Positions 40,556-55,800 of a stretch of DNA of 64,000 bases are shown piece by piece. A program made the translations under genes and the position numbers. The DNA lies in the NCBI GenBank assembly GCA_964247055.1, contig OZ176058.1, positions 3,968,001 through 4,032,000 of the forward strand, written 5' to 3'. The notes beneath the pieces were generated by a model that was not told the origin of the DNA, ran no database searches, and saw only the letters and a program-made list of their open reading frames with translations. The DNA comes from Paragordius varius (taxonomy: Eukaryota; Nematomorpha). How positions within the stretch are numbered: position 1 is the stretch's first letter; each line of letters opens with the position of its first letter.

Positions 40556-42787
40556 AATTTATCAAACAATCATAATATGTTGCCTAACAGTTTTTTAATC
40601 TTTCCAACAATCAAGCATATATTTTCAACAATCATATAATTTATTCAACAATCAAATTATGTTGTCTTTTAACTATTTATTGTTTCCAACAATCAAACAT
40701 ATATTTTCAACAATCAAATTATGTTGTATTTAACTTTTTAGTGTTTCCAACAATCAATCATACATTTTCGACAATCAAATAATTTCTCCAACAATCAAAA
40801 TATGTTGCCCAATAGTTTTTTAGTGTTTCTAACAATTAAATAATTTTTTCAACAATCAAATTATGTTGTCTTTTAACTTTTTAGTGTTTTCAACAATCAA
40901 ACATATATTTTCAACAATCAAATAATTTTCCAACAATAAATATGTTGCCCAATAGTTTTTTAGTGTTTCCAACAATTAAATAATTTTTTCAACAATCAAA
41001 TTATGTTGTCTTTTAACTTTTTAGTGTTTCCAACAATCAAACATATATTTTCAACAATCAAATAATTTTTCCAACAATCAAAATATGTTGCCCAATAGCT
41101 TTTTAGTATTTCCAACAATCAAACATATATTTTCAATAATCAAATAATTTTTCCAACAATCAAATTATGTTGTCTTTTAACTTTTTAGTGTTTCCAACAA
41201 TCAATCATATATTTTAACATTCAAATTAATTTCTCCAACAATCAAAATATGATGCCCAATAGCTTTTTAGTGTTTCCGATTTCCAACAATCAAAATTTGA
41301 TTTCTTTTAACTTTTTAGTGTTTCCAACAATCAAACATATATTTTCAACAATCAAATAATTTTTCCAACAATCAAATTATGTTGTCTTTTAACTTTTTAG
41401 TGTTTCCAACAATCAATCATACATTTTCGACAATCAAATAATTTCTCCAACAATCAAAATATGTTGCCCAATAGTTTTTTAGTTTTTCCAACAATTAAAT
41501 AATTTTTTCAACAATCAAATTATTTTGTCTTTTAACTTTTTAGTGTTTCCAACAATCAAACATATATTTTCAACAATCAAATAATTTTGCAACAATCAAT
41601 GTTGCCCAATAGCTTTTTAGTATTTCCAACAATCAAAGATATATTTTCAACAATCAAATAATTTTTCCAACAATCAAAATATGTTTTCTTTTAACTTTTT
41701 AGTGTTTCCAACAATCAAACATATATTTTCAACAATAAAATAATTTTTTTAACAATCAAAATATGTTGCCCAATAGCTTTTTAGTATTTCCAACAATTAA
41801 ATAATTTTTCAACAATCAAATTATGTTGTCTTTTATCATTTTAGTGTTTCCAACATTCAAACATATATTTTCAACAAACAAATATTTTTTCCAACAATCA
41901 AAATATGTTGCCCAATAGCTTTTTAGTATTTCCAACAATCAAACATATATTTTCAATAATCAAATAATTTTTCCAACAATCAAATTATGTTGTCTTTTAA
42001 CTTTTTACTGTTTCCAACAATCAAACATATATTTTCAACAATCAAATAATTTTTCCAACAATCAAAATATGTTGCCCAATAGCTTTTTAGTATTTCCAAA
42101 AATCAAACATATATTTTCAACAATCAAATAATTTTTCCAACAATCAAAATATGTTTTCTTTTAACTTTTTAGTGTTTCCAACAATCAAACATATATTTTC
42201 AACAATAAAATAATTTTTTTAACAATCAAAATATGTTGCCCAAGAGCTTTTTAGTATTTCCAACAATCAAATAATTTTTCCAACAATCAAATTATGTTGT
42301 CTTTTAACTTATTAGTGTTTCCAACAATCAAACATATATTTTCAACAATCAAATAATTTTTCCAACAATCAAAATATGTTGCCCAATAGCTTTTTAGTAT
42401 TTCCAACAATCAAACATATATTTTCAACAATCAAATAATTTTTCCAACAATCAAAATATGTTTTCTTTTACCTTTTTAGTGTTTCCAACAATCAAACATA
42501 TATTTTCAACAATCAAATAATTTTTCCAACAATCAAAATATGTTGCCCAATAGCTTTTTAGTATTTCCAACAATCAAACATATATTTTCAACGATCAAAT
42601 AATTTTTCCAACAATCAAAATATGTTTTCTTTTAACTTTTTAGTGTTTCCAACAATCAAACATATATTTTCAACAATCAAATAATTATTTTAACAATCAA
42701 AATATGTTGCCCAATAGCTTTTTAGTATTTCCAACAATCAATTAATTTTTCCAACAATCAAAATATGTTTTCTTTTAACTTTTTAGT
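39216..42787 (+). repeat. Right-domain block shared with 50.2-54.3 kb
   Basis: After the 3.0-kb duplication the array runs through A/B units into one AACAG unit (40,582) and a GTTGTATTTAAC tail (40.73 kb). Then follow GATGCCCAATAGC with TTTCCGATTTCC (41,275), TAGTTTTTCC, CAATCAATGTTGCCC, TTTTATCATTTTAG and a GCCCAAGAGC tail (42.24 kb). The same order is found at 50.25-51.3 kb (offset about 9.52 kb, partly truncated) and at 52.2-54.3 kb. GCCCAAGAGC is also seen near 45.81, 53.77 and 63.49 kb. No unique sequence is present. Confidence 0.75.
42564..42645 (+). repeat. Reference 82-bp unit, TTTTAAC-tail type (type B)
   Basis: This 82-bp unit has the same three-core body as type A (second core here CAACGATC) but its tail reads GTTTTCTTTTAACTTTTTAG, without CCAAT. 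A sister form begins GTTGTC instead of GTTTTC. Type A and type B units often alternate, so the functional or evolutionary period may be the A+B dimer of about 164 bp. The neighbouring units on both sides carry CCAAT tails. Confidence 0.85.
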
Positions 42788-45700
42788 GTTTCCAACAATC
42801 AAACATATTTTTTCGACAATCAAATAATTTTTCAAACAATCATAATATGTTGCCCAACAGCTTTTTAGTTTTCCAACAATCAAACATATATTTTCAACAA
42901 TCATATAATTTATTCAACAATCAAATTATGTTGTCTTTTAACTATTTATTGTTTCCAACAATCAAACATATATTATCAACAATCAAATAATTTTAACAAT
43001 CAAAATATGTTTCTTTTAACTTTTTAGTGTTTCCAACAATCAAAAATATATTTTCAACAATCAAATAATTTTTTTAACAATCAAAATATGTTGCCCAATA
43101 GCTTTTTAATATTTCCAACAATCAAATAATTTTTCCAACAATCAAAATATGTTTTCTTTTAACTTTTTAATGTTTCCAACAATCAAACATATATTTTCAA
43201 CAATCAAATAATTTTTCCAACAATCAAAATATGTTGCCCAATAGTTTTTTAGTGTTTCCAAAAATTAAATAATTTTTTCAACAATCAAATTATGTTGTCT
43301 TTTAACTTTTTAGTGTTTCCAACAATCAAACATATATTTTCAACAATCAAACATATTTTTTCGACAATCAAATAATTTTTCAAACAATCATAATATGTTG
43401 CCCAACAGCTTTTTAGTTTTCCAACAATCAAACATATATTTTCAACAATCATATAATTTATTCAACAATCAAATTATGTTGTCTTTTAACTATTTATTGT
43501 TTCCAACAATCAAACATATATTATCAACAATCAAATAATTTTAACAATCAAAATATGTTTTCTTTTAACATTTTAGTGTTTCCAACAATGAATCATATAT
43601 TTTTAACAATCATATAATTTATTCAACAATCAAATTATGTTTTCTTTTAACTTTTTAGTGTTTCCAACAATCAATCATATATTTTTAACAATCAAATAAT
43701 TTTTTTAACAATCAAAATATGTTGACCAATAGCTTTTTAGTATTTCCAACATTCAAACATATATTTTCAACAATCAAATAATTTTTCCAACAATAATATG
43801 TTTTCTTTTAACTTTTTAGTGTTTCCAACAATCAAACATATATTTTCAACAATCAAATAATTTTCCAACAATAAATATGTTGCCCAATAGTTTTTTAGTG
43901 TTTCCAACAATTAAATAATTTTTTCAATAATCAAATTATGTTGTCTTTTATCATTTTAGTGTTTCCAACATTCAAACATATATTTTCAACAAACAAATAT
44001 TTTTTCCAACAATCAAAATATGTTGCCCAATCGCTTTTTAGTATTTCCAACAATCAAACATATATTTTCAACAATCAAATAATTTTTCCAACAATCAAAA
44101 TATGTTTTCTTTTAACTTTTTAGTGTTTCCAACAATCAAACATATATTTTCAACAATAAAATAATTTTTTTAACAATCAAAATATGTTGCCCAATAGCTT
44201 TTTAGTATTTCCAACAATCAAATAATTTTTCCAACAATCAAATTATGTTGTCTTTTAACTTATTAGTGTTTCCAACAATCAAACATATATTTTCAACAAT
44301 CAAATAATTTTTCCAACAATCAAAATATGTTGCCCAATAGCTTTTTAGTATTTCCAAAAATCAAACATATATTTTCAACAATCAAATATTTTTTCCAACA
44401 ATCAAAATATGTTGCCCAATCGCTTTTTAGTATTTCCAACAATCAAACATATATTTTCAATAATCAAATAATTTTTCCAACAATCAAATTATGTTTTCTT
44501 TTAACTTTTTAGTGTTTCCAACAATCAAACATATATTTTCAACAATAAAATAATTTTTTTAACAATCAAAATATGTTGCCCAATAGCTTTTTAGTATTTC
44601 CAACAATCAAATAATTTTTCCAACAATCAAATTATGTTGTCTTTTAACTTATTAGTGTTTCCAACAATCAAACATATATTTTCAACAATCAAATAATTTT
44701 TCCAACAATCAAAATATGTTGCCCAATAGCTTTTTAGTATTTCCAACAATCAAACATATATTTTCAACAATCAAATAATTTTTCCAACAATCAAAATATG
44801 TTTTCTTTTAACTTTTTAGTGTTTCCAACAATCAAACATATATTTTCAACAATAAAATAATTTTTTTAACAATCAAAATATGTTGCCCAATAGCTTTTTA
44901 GTATTTCCAACAATCAAATAATTTTTCCAACAATCAAATTATGTTGTCTTTTAACTTATTAGTGTTTCCAACAATCAAACATATATTTTCAACAATCAAA
45001 TAATTTTTCCAACAATCAAAATATGTTGCCCAATAGCTTTTTAGTATTTCCAACAATCAAACATATATTTTCAACAATCAAATAATTTTTCCAACAATCA
45101 AAATATGTTTTTTTTTACCTTTTTAGTGTTTCCAACAATCAAACATATATTTTCAACAATCAAAATATGTTGCCCAATAGCTTTTTAGTATTTCCAACAA
45201 TCAAACATATATTTTCAACGATCAAATAATTTTTCCAACAATCAAAATATGTTTTCTTTTAACTTTTTAGTGTTTCCAACAATCAAACATATATTTTCAA
45301 CAATAAAATAATTTTTTTAACAATCAAAATATGTTGCCCAATAGCTTTTTAGTATTTCCAACAATTAAATAATTTTTCAACAATCAAATTATGTTGTCTT
45401 TTATCATTTTAGTGTTTCCAACATTCAAACATATATTTTCAACAAACAAATATTTTTTCCAACAATCAAAATATGTTGCCCAATAGCTTTTTAGTATTTC
45501 CAACAATCAAACATATATTTTCAATAATCAAATAATTTTTCCAACAATCAAATTATGTTGTCTTTTAACTTTTTACTGTTTCCAACAATCAAACATATAT
45601 TTTCAACAATCAAATAATTTTTCCAACAATCAAAATATGTTGCCCAATAGCTTTTTAGTATTTCCAAAAATCAAACATATATTTTCAACAATCAAATAAT

Positions 45701-48700
45701 TTTTCCAACAATCAAAATATGTTTTCTTTTAACTTTTTAGTGTTTCCAACAATCAAACATATATTTTCAACAATAAAATAATTTTTTTAACAATCAAAAT
45801 ATGTTGCCCAAGAGCTTTTTAGTATTTCCAACAATCAAATAATTTTTCCAACAATCAAATTATGTTGTCTTTTATATTAGTGTTTCCAACAATCAAACAT
45901 ATATTTTCAACAATCAAATAATTTTTCCAACAATCAAAATATGTTGCCCAATAGCTTTTTAGTATTTCCAACAATCAAACATATATTTTCAACAATCAAA
46001 TAATTTTTCCAACAATCAAAATATGTTTTCTTTTACCTTTTTAGTGTTTCCAACAATCAAACATATATTTTCAACAATCAAATAATTTTTCCAACAATCA
46101 AAATATGTTGCCCAATAGCTTTTTAGTATTTCCAACAATCAAACATATATTTTCAACGATCAAATAATTTTTCCAACAATCAAAATATGTTTTCTTTTAA
46201 CTTTTTAGTGTTTCCAACAATCAAACATATATTTTCAACAATCAAATAATTATTTTAACAATCAAAATATGTTGCCCAATAGCTTTTTAGTATTTCCAAC
46301 AATCAATTAATTTTTCCAACAATCAAAATATGTTTTCTTTTAACTTTTTAGTGTTTCCAACAATCAAACATATTTTTTCGACATTAAAATACATTTTCAA
46401 ACAATCATAATATGTTGCCCAACAGCTTTTTAGTTTTCCAACAATCAAACATATATTTTCAACAATCATATAATTTATTCAACAATCAAATTATGTTGTC
46501 TTTTAACTATTTATTGTTTCCAACAATCAAACATATATTATCAACAATCAAATAATTTTAACAATCAAAATATGTTTCTTTTAACTTTTTAGTGTTTCCA
46601 ACAATCAAAAATATATTTTCAACAATCAAATAATTTTTTTAACAATCAAAATATGTTGCCCAATAGCTTTTTAATATTTCCAACAATCAAATAATTTTTC
46701 CAACAATCAAAATATGTTTTCTTTTAACTTTTTAATGTTTCCAACAATCAAACATATATTTTCAACAATCAAATAATTTTTCCAACAATCAAAATATGTT
46801 GCCCAATAGTTTTTTAGTGTTTCCAAAAATTAAATAATTTTTTCAACAATCAAATTATGTTGTCTTTTAACTTTTTAGTGTTTCCAACAATCAAACATAT
46901 ATTTTCAACAATCAAACATATTTTTTCGACAATCAAATAATTTTTCAAACAATCATAATATGTTGCCCAACAGCTTTTTAGTTTTCCAACAATCAAACTT
47001 ATATTTTCAACAATCATATAATTTATTCAACAATCAAATTATGTTGTCTTTTAACTATTTATTGTTTCCAACAATCAAACATATATTATCAACAATCAAA
47101 TAATTTTAACAATCAAAATATGTTTTCTTTTAACATTTTAGTGTTTCCAACAATGAATCATATATTTTTAACAATCATATAATTTATTCAACAATGAAAT
47201 TATGTTTTCTTTTAACTTTTTAGTGTTTCCAACAATCAATCATATATTTTTAACAATCAAATAATTTTTTTAACAATCAAAATATGTTGACCAATAGCTT
47301 TTTAGTATTTCCAACAATCAAATAATTTTTCCAACAATCAAAATATGTTTTGTTTTAACTTTTTAGTGTTTCCAACAATCAAACATATATTTTCAACAAT
47401 CAAATAATTTTCCAACAATAAATATGTTGCCCAATAGTTTTTTAGTGTTTCCAACAATTAAATAATTTTTTCAATAATCAAATTATGTTGTCTTTTATCA
47501 TTTTAGTGTTTCCAACATTCAAACATATATTTTCAACAAACAAATATTTTTTCCAACAATCAAAATATGTTGCCCAATCGCTTTTTAGTATTTCCAACAA
47601 TCAAACATATATTTTCAATAATCAAATAATTTTTCCAACAATCAAATTATGTTGTCTTTTAACTTTTTACTGTTTCCAACAATCAAACATATATTTTCAA
47701 CAATCAAATAATTTTTCCAACAATCAAAATATGTTGCCCAATAGCTTTTTAGTATTTCCAAAAATCAAACATATATTTTCAACAATCAAATAATTTTTCC
47801 AACAATCAAAATATGTTTTCTTTTAACTTTTTAGTGTTTCCAACAATCAAACATATATTATCAACAATAAAATAATTTTTTTAACAATCAAAATATGTTG
47901 CCCAATAGCTTTTTAGTATTTCCAACAATCAAATAATTTTTCCAACAATCAAATTATGTTGTCTTTTAACTTATTAGTGTTTCCAACAATCAAACATATA
48001 TTTTCAACAATCAAATAATTTTTCCAACAATCAAAATATGTTGCCCAATAGCTTTTTAGTATTTCCAACAATCAAACATATATTTTCAACAATCAAATAA
48101 TTTTTCCAACAATCAAAATATGTTTTTTTTTACCTTTTTAGTGTTTCCAACAATCAAACATATATTTTCAACAATCAAAATATGTTGCCCAATAGCTTTT
48201 TAGTATTTCCAACAATCAAACATATATTTTCAACGATCAAATAATTTTTCCAACAATCAAAATATGTTGCCCAATTTTTTAGTATTTCCAACAATCAAAC
48301 ATATATTTTCAACAATCAAATAATTTTTCCAGCAATCAAAATATGTTGCTCAATACCTTTTAATATTTCCAACAATCAAAGATATATTTGCACAATCAAA
48401 TATTTTACAACAATTAAATGGTTTTATTTTTTTAGTGTTTCCAACAATCAAACATATATTTTCAACAATCCAATAATTTTTCCAACAATCAAATTATGTT
48501 GTCTTTTAACTTTTTAGTGTTTCCAACAATCAATCATACATTTTCGACAATCAAATAATTTCTCCAACAATCAAAATATGTTACCCAATAGTTTTTTAGT
48601 TTTTCCAACAATTTAATAATTTTTTCAACAATCAAATTATGTTGTCTTTTAACTTTTTAGTGTTTCCAACAATCAAACATATATTTTCAACAATCAAATA

Positions 48701-49860
48701 ATTTTGCAACAATCAATGTTGCCCAATAGCTTTTTAGTATTTCCAACAATCAAAGATATATTTTCAACAATCAAATAATTTTTCCAACAATCAAAATATG
48801 TTTTCTTTTAACTTTTTAGTGTTTCCAACAATCAAACATATATTTTCAACAATAAAATAATTTTTTTAACAATCAAAATATGTAATAGCTTTTTAGTATT
48901 TCCAACAATTAAATAATTTTTCAACAATCAAATTATGTTGTCTTTTATCATTTTAGTGTTTCCAACATTCAAACATATATTTTCAACAAACAAATATTTT
49001 TTCCAACAATCAAAATATGTTGCCCAATCGCTTTTTAGTATTTCCAACAATCAAACATATATTTTCAATAATCAAATAATTTTTCCAACAATCAAATTAT
49101 GTTGTCTTTTAACTTTTTACTGTTTCCAACAATCAAACATATATTTTCAACAATCAAATAATTTTTCCAACAATCAAAATATGTTGCCCAATAGCTTTTT
49201 AGTATTTCCAAAAATCAAACATATATTTTCAACAATCAAATAATTTTTCCAACAATCAAAATATGTTTTCTTTTAACTTTTTAGTGTTTCCAACAATCAA
49301 ACATATATTTTCAACAATAAAATAATTTTTTTAACAATCAAAATATGTTGCCCAATAGCTTTTTAGTATTTCCAACAATCAAATAATTTTTCCAACAATC
49401 AAATTATGTTGTCTTTTAACTTATTAGTGTTTCCAACAATCAAACATATATTTTCAACAATCAAATAATTTTTCCAACAATCAAAATATGTTGCCCAATA
49501 GCTTTTTAGTATTTCCAACAATCAAACATATATTTTCAACAATCAAATAATTTTTCCAACAATCAAAATATGTTTTTTTTTACCTTTTTAGTGTTTCCAA
49601 CAATCAAATATATATTTTCAACAATCAAAATATGTTGCCCAATAGCTTTTTAGTATTTCCAACAATCAAACATATATTTTCAACGATCAAATAATTTTTC
49701 CAACAATCAAAATATGTTTTCTTTTAACTTTTTAGTGTTTCCAACAATCAAACATATATTTTCAACAATCAAATAATTATTTTAACAATCAAAATATGTT
49801 GCCCAATAGCTTTTTAGTATTTCCAACAATCAATTAATTTTTCCAACAATCAAAATATGT
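42787..49860 (+). repeat. Tandem duplication of a ~3.55-kb block
   Basis: Copy 1 (about 42.79-46.35 kb) and copy 2 (about 46.35-49.86 kb) both open with TTTCCAACAATCAAAC joined directly to ATATTTTTTCGAC. They carry paired GCCCAACAGC units 548 bp apart (42,852/43,400 and 46,417/46,965), then TATGTTTCTTTTAAC, TTTTAACATTTTAG and GCCCAATCGC. The offset is about 3.55 kb. Copy 2 has CGACATTAAAATACATTTTC near 46.38 kb, a distinctive local scramble. Copy 1 shows an extra CCAAT-tail 61-bp unit cluster around 44.3-44.9 kb. Copy 2 contains the dispersed 48.27-49.91 kb segment, so the second half is not a simple copy. Confidence 0.75.
44208..44268 (+). repeat. 61-bp short unit (two core cassettes)
   Basis: This 61-bp unit has two cores and a GTTGTC tail ending in CTTATTAGTG. 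It is exactly 21 bp shorter than the standard unit, so one cassette is missing cleanly. Units of this length are very common in the right domain. Some lack the CATATATTTT cassette, as here; others (near 40.25, 45.14, 48.15, 49.60 and 51.54 kb) lack the TAATTTTTC cassette instead, showing at least two independent losses. Confidence 0.87.
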
Positions 49861-52800
49861 TTTCTTTTAACTTTTTAGTGTTTCCAACAATCAAACATAT
49901 ATTTTCAACAATCAAATAATTTTTACAACAATCAAAATATGTTGCCCAATAGTTTTTTAGTGTTTCCAACAATCAAATAATTTTTCCAACAATCAAATTA
50001 TGTTGTCTTTTAACTTTTTAGTGTTTCCAACAATGAAACATATATTTTCAACAATCAAACATATTTTTTCGACAATCAAATAATTTATCAAACAATCATA
50101 ATATGTTGCCTAACAGCTTTTTAATCTTTCCAACAATCAAGCATATATTTTCAACAATCATATAATTTATTCAACAAACAAATTATGTTGTCTTTTAACT
50201 ATTTATTGTTTCCAACAATCAAACATATATTTTCAACAATCAAATTATGTTGTATTTAACTTTTTAGTGTTTCCAACAATCAATCATACATTTTCGACAA
50301 TCAAATAATTTCTCCAACAATCAAAATATGTTGCCCAATAGTTTTTTAGTGTTTCTAACAATTAAATAATTTTTTCAACAATCAAATTATGTTGTCTTTT
50401 AACTTTTTAGTGTTTTCAACAATCAAACATATATTTTCAACAATCAAATAATTTTCCAACAATAAATATGTTGCCCAATAGTTTTTTAGTGTTTCCAACA
50501 ATTAAATAATTTTTTCAACAATCAAATTATGTTGTCTTTTAACTTTTTAGTGTTTCCAACAATCAAACATATATTTTCAACAATCAAATAATTTTTCCAA
50601 CAATCAAAATATGTTGCCCAATAGCTTTTTAGTATTTCCAACAATCAAACATATATTTTCAATAATCAAATAATTTTTCCAACAATCAAATTATGTTGTC
50701 TTTTAACTTTTTAGTGTTTCCAACAATCAATCATATATTTTAACATTCAAATTAATTTCTCCAACAATCAAAATATGATGCCCAATAGCTTTTTAGTGTT
50801 TCCGATTTCCAACAATCAAAATTTGATTTCTTTTAACTTTTTAGTGTTTCCAACAATCAAACATATATTTTCAACAATCAAATAATTTTTCCAACAATCA
50901 AATTATGTTGTCTTTTAACTTTTTAGTGTTTCCAACAATCAATCATACATTTTCGACAATCAAATAATTTCTCCAACAATCAAAATATGTTGCCCAATAG
51001 TTTTTTAGTTTTTCCAACAATTAAATAATTTTTTCAACAATCAAATTATGTTGTCTTTTAACTTTTTAGTGTTTCCAACAATCAAACATATATTTTCAAC
51101 AATCAAATAATTTTGCAACAATCAATGTTGCCCAATAGCTTTTTAGTATTTCCAACAATCAAAGATATATTTTCAACAATCAAATAATTTTTCCAACAAT
51201 CAAAATATGTTTTCTTTTAACTTTTTAGTGTTTCCAACAATCAAACATATATTTTCAACAATAAAATAATTTTTTTAACAATCAAAATATGTTGCCCAAT
51301 AGCTTTTTAGTATTTCCAACAATCAAATAATTTTTCCAACAATCAAATTATGTTGTCTTTTAACTTATTAGTGTTTCCAACAATCAAACATATATTTTCA
51401 ACAATCAAATAATTTTTCCAACAATCAAAATATGTTGCCCAATAGCTTTTTAGTATTTCCAACAATCAAACATATATTTTCAACAATCAAATAATTTTTC
51501 CAACAATCAAAATATGTTTTTTTTTACCTTTTTAGTGTTTCCAACAATCAAATATATATTTTCAACAATCAAAATATGTTGCCCAATAGCTTTTTAGTAT
51601 TTCCAACAATCAAACATATATTTTCAACGATCAAATAATTTTTCCAACAATCAAAATATGTTTTCTTTTAACTTTTTAGTGTTTCCAACAATCAAACATA
51701 TATTTTCAACAATCAAATAATTATTTTAACAATCAAAATATGTTGCCCAATAGCTTTTTAGTATTTCCAACAATCAATTAATTTTTCCAACAATCAAAAT
51801 ATGTTTTCTTTTAACTTTTTAGTGTTTCCAACAATCAAACATATATTTTCAACAATCAAATAATTTTTACAACAATCAAAATATGTTGCCCAATAGTTTT
51901 TTAGTGTTTCCAACAATCAAATAATTTTTCCAACAATCAAATTATGTTGTCTTTTAACTTTTTAGTGTTTCCAACAATGAAACATATTTTCAACAATCAA
52001 ACATATTTTTTCGACAATCAAATAATTTATCAAACAATCATAATATGTTGCCTAACAGCTTTTTAATCTTTCCAACAATCAAGCATATATTTTCAACAAT
52101 CATATAATTTATTCAACAAACAAATTATGTTGTCTTTTAACTATTTATTGTTTCCAACAATCAAACATATATTTTCAACAATCAAATTATGTTGTATTTA
52201 ACTTTTTAGTGTTTCCAACAATCAAACATATATTTTCAACAATCAAATAATTTTTACAACAATCAAAATATGTTGCCCAATAGTTTTTTAGTGTTTCCAA
52301 CAATCAAATAATTTCTCCAACAATCAAAATATGTTGCCCAATAGTTTTTTAGTGTTTCTAACAATTAAATAATTTTTTCAACAATCAAATTATGTTGTCT
52401 TTTAACTTTTTAGTGTTTTCAACAATCAAACATATATTTTCAACAATCAAATAATTTTCCAACAATAAATATGTTGCCCAATAGTTTTTTAGTGTTTCCA
52501 ACAATTAAATAATTTTTTCAACAATCAAATTATGTTGTCTTTTAACTTTTTAGTGTTTCCAACAATCAAACATATATTTTCAACAATCAAATAATTTTTC
52601 CAACAATCAAAATATGTTGCCCAATAGCTTTTTAGTATTTCCAACAATCAAACATATATTTTCAATAATCAAATAATTTTTCCAACAATCAAATTATGTT
52701 GTCTTTTAACTTTTTAGTGTTTCCAACAATCAATCATATATTTTAACATTCAAATTAATTTCTCCAACAATCAAAATATGATGCCCAATAGCTTTTTAGT

Positions 52801-55800
52801 GTTTCCGATTTCCAACAATCAAAATTTGATTTCTTTTAACTTTTTAGTGTTTCCAACAATCAAACATATATTTTCAACAATCAAATAATTTTTCCAACAA
52901 TCAAATTATGTTGTCTTTTAACTTTTTAGTGTTTCCAACAATCAATCATACATTTTCGACAATCAAATAATTTCTCCAACAATCAAAATATGTTGCCCAA
53001 TAGTTTTTTAGTTTTTCCAACAATTAAATAATTTTTTCAACAATCAAATTATGTTGTCTTTTAACTTTTTAGTGTTTCCAACAATCAAACATATATTTTC
53101 AACAATCAAATAATTTTGCAACAATCAATGTTGCCCAATAGCTTTTTAGTATTTCCAACAATCAAAGATATATTTTCAACAATCAAATAATTTTTCCAAC
53201 AATCAAAATATGTTTTCTTTTAACTTTTTAGTGTTTCCAACAATCAAACATATATTTTCAACAATAAAATAATTTTTTTAACAATCAAAATATGTTGCCC
53301 AATAGCTTTTTAGTATTTCCAACAATTAAATAATTTTTCAACAATCAAATTATGTTGTCTTTTATCATTTTAGTGTTTCCAACATTCAAACATATATTTT
53401 CAACAAACAAATATTTTTTCCAACAATCAAAATATGTTGCCCAATAGCTTTTTAGTATTTCCAACAATCAAACATATATTTTCAATAATCAAATAATTTT
53501 TCCAACAATCAAATTATGTTGTCTTTTAACTTTTTACTGTTTCCAACAATCAAACATATATTTTCAACAATCAAATAATTTTTCCAACAATCAAAATATG
53601 TTGCCCAATAGCTTTTTAGTATTTCCAAAAATCAAACATATATTTTCAACAATCAAATAATTTTTCCAACAATCAAAATATGTTTTCTTTTAACTTTTTA
53701 GTGTTTCCAACAATCAAACATATATTTTCAACAATAAAATAATTTTTTTAACAATCAAAATATGTTGCCCAAGAGCTTTTTAGTATTTCCAACAATCAAA
53801 TAATTTTTCCAACAATCAAATTATGTTGTCTTTTAACTTATTAGTGTTTCCAACAATCAAACATATATTTTCAACAATCAAATAATTTTTCCAACAATCA
53901 AAATATGTTGCCCAATAGCTTTTTAGTATTTCCAACAATCAAACATATATTTTCAACAATCAAATAATTTTTCCAACAATGAAAATATGTTTTCTTTTAC
54001 CTTTTTAGTGTTTCCAACAATCAAACATATATTTTCAACAATCAAATAATTTTTCCAACAATCAAAATATGTTGCCCAATAGCTTTTTAGTATTTCCAAC
54101 AATCAAACATATATTTTCAACGATCAAATAATTTTTCCAACAATCAAAATATGTTTTCTTTTAACTTTTTAGTGTTTCCAACAATCAAACATATATTTTC
54201 AACAATCAAATAATTATTTTAACAATCAAAATATGTTGCCCAATAGCTTTTTAGTATTTCCAACAATCAATTAATTTTACCAACAATCAAAATATGTTTT
54301 CTTTTAACTTTTTAGTGTTTCCAACAATCAAACATATATTTTCAACAATCAAATAATTTTTACAACAATCAAAATATGTTGCCCAATAGTTTTTTAGTGT
54401 TTCCAACAATTAAATAATTTTTTCAACAATCAAATTATGTTGTCTTTTAACTTTTTAGTGTTTCCAACAATGAAACATATATTTTCAACAATCAAACATA
54501 TTTTTTCGACAATCAAATAATTTATCAAACAATCATAATATGTTGCCTAACAGCTTTTTAATCTTTCCAACAATCAAGCATATATTTTCAACAATCATAT
54601 AATTTATTCAACAATCAAATTATGTTGTCTTTTAACTATTTATTGTTTCCAACAATCAAACATATATTTTCAACAATCAAATTATGTTGTATTTAACTTT
54701 TTAGTGTTTCCAACAATCAATCATACATTTTCGACAATCAAATAATTTCTCCAACAATCAAAATATGTTGCCCAATAGTTTTTTAGTGTTTCTAACAATT
54801 AAATAATTTTTTCAACAATCAAATTATGTTGTCTTTTAACTTTATAGTGTTTTCAACAATCAAACATATATTTTCAACAATCAAATAATTTTCCAACAAT
54901 AAATATGTTGCTTAATAGTTTTTTAGTGTTTCCAACAATTAAATAATTTTTTCAACAATCAAATTATGTTGTCTTTTAACTTTTTAGTGTTTCCAACAAT
55001 CAAACATATATTTTCAACAATCAAATAATTTTTCCAACAATCAAAATATGTTGCCCAATAGCTTTTTAGTATTTCCAACAATCAAACATATATTTTCAAT
55101 AATCAAATAATTTTTCCAACAATCAAATTATGTTGTCTTTTAACTTTTTAGTGTTTCCAACAATCAATCATATATTTTAACATTCAAATTAATTTCTCCA
55201 ACAATCAAAATATGATGCCCAATAGCTTTTTAGTGTTTCCGATTTCCAACAATCAAAATTTGATTTCTTTTAACTTTTTAGTGTTTCCAACAATCAAACA
55301 TATATTTTCAACAATCAAATAATTTTTCCAACAATCAAATTATGTTGTCTTTTAACTTTTTAGTGTTTCCAACAATCAATCATACATTTTCGACAATCAA
55401 ATAATTTCTCCAACAATCAAAATATGTTGCCCAATAGTTTTTTAGTGTTTCCAACAATTAAATAATTTTTTCAACAATCAAATTATGTTGTCTTTTAACT
55501 TTTTAGTGTTTTCAACAATCAAACATATATTTTTAACAATCAAATAATTTCTCCAACAATCAAAATATGTTGCCCAATAGTTTTTTAGTGTTTCCAACAA
55601 TTAAATAATTTTTTCAACAATCAAATTATGTTGTCTTTTAACTTTTTAGTGTTTTCAACAATCAAACATATATTTTCAACAATCAAATAATTTTCCAACA
55701 ATAAATATGTTGCCCAATAGTTTTTTAGTGTTTCCAACAATTAAATAATTTTTTCAACAATCAAATTATGTTGCCTTTTAACTTTTTAGTGTTTCCAACA

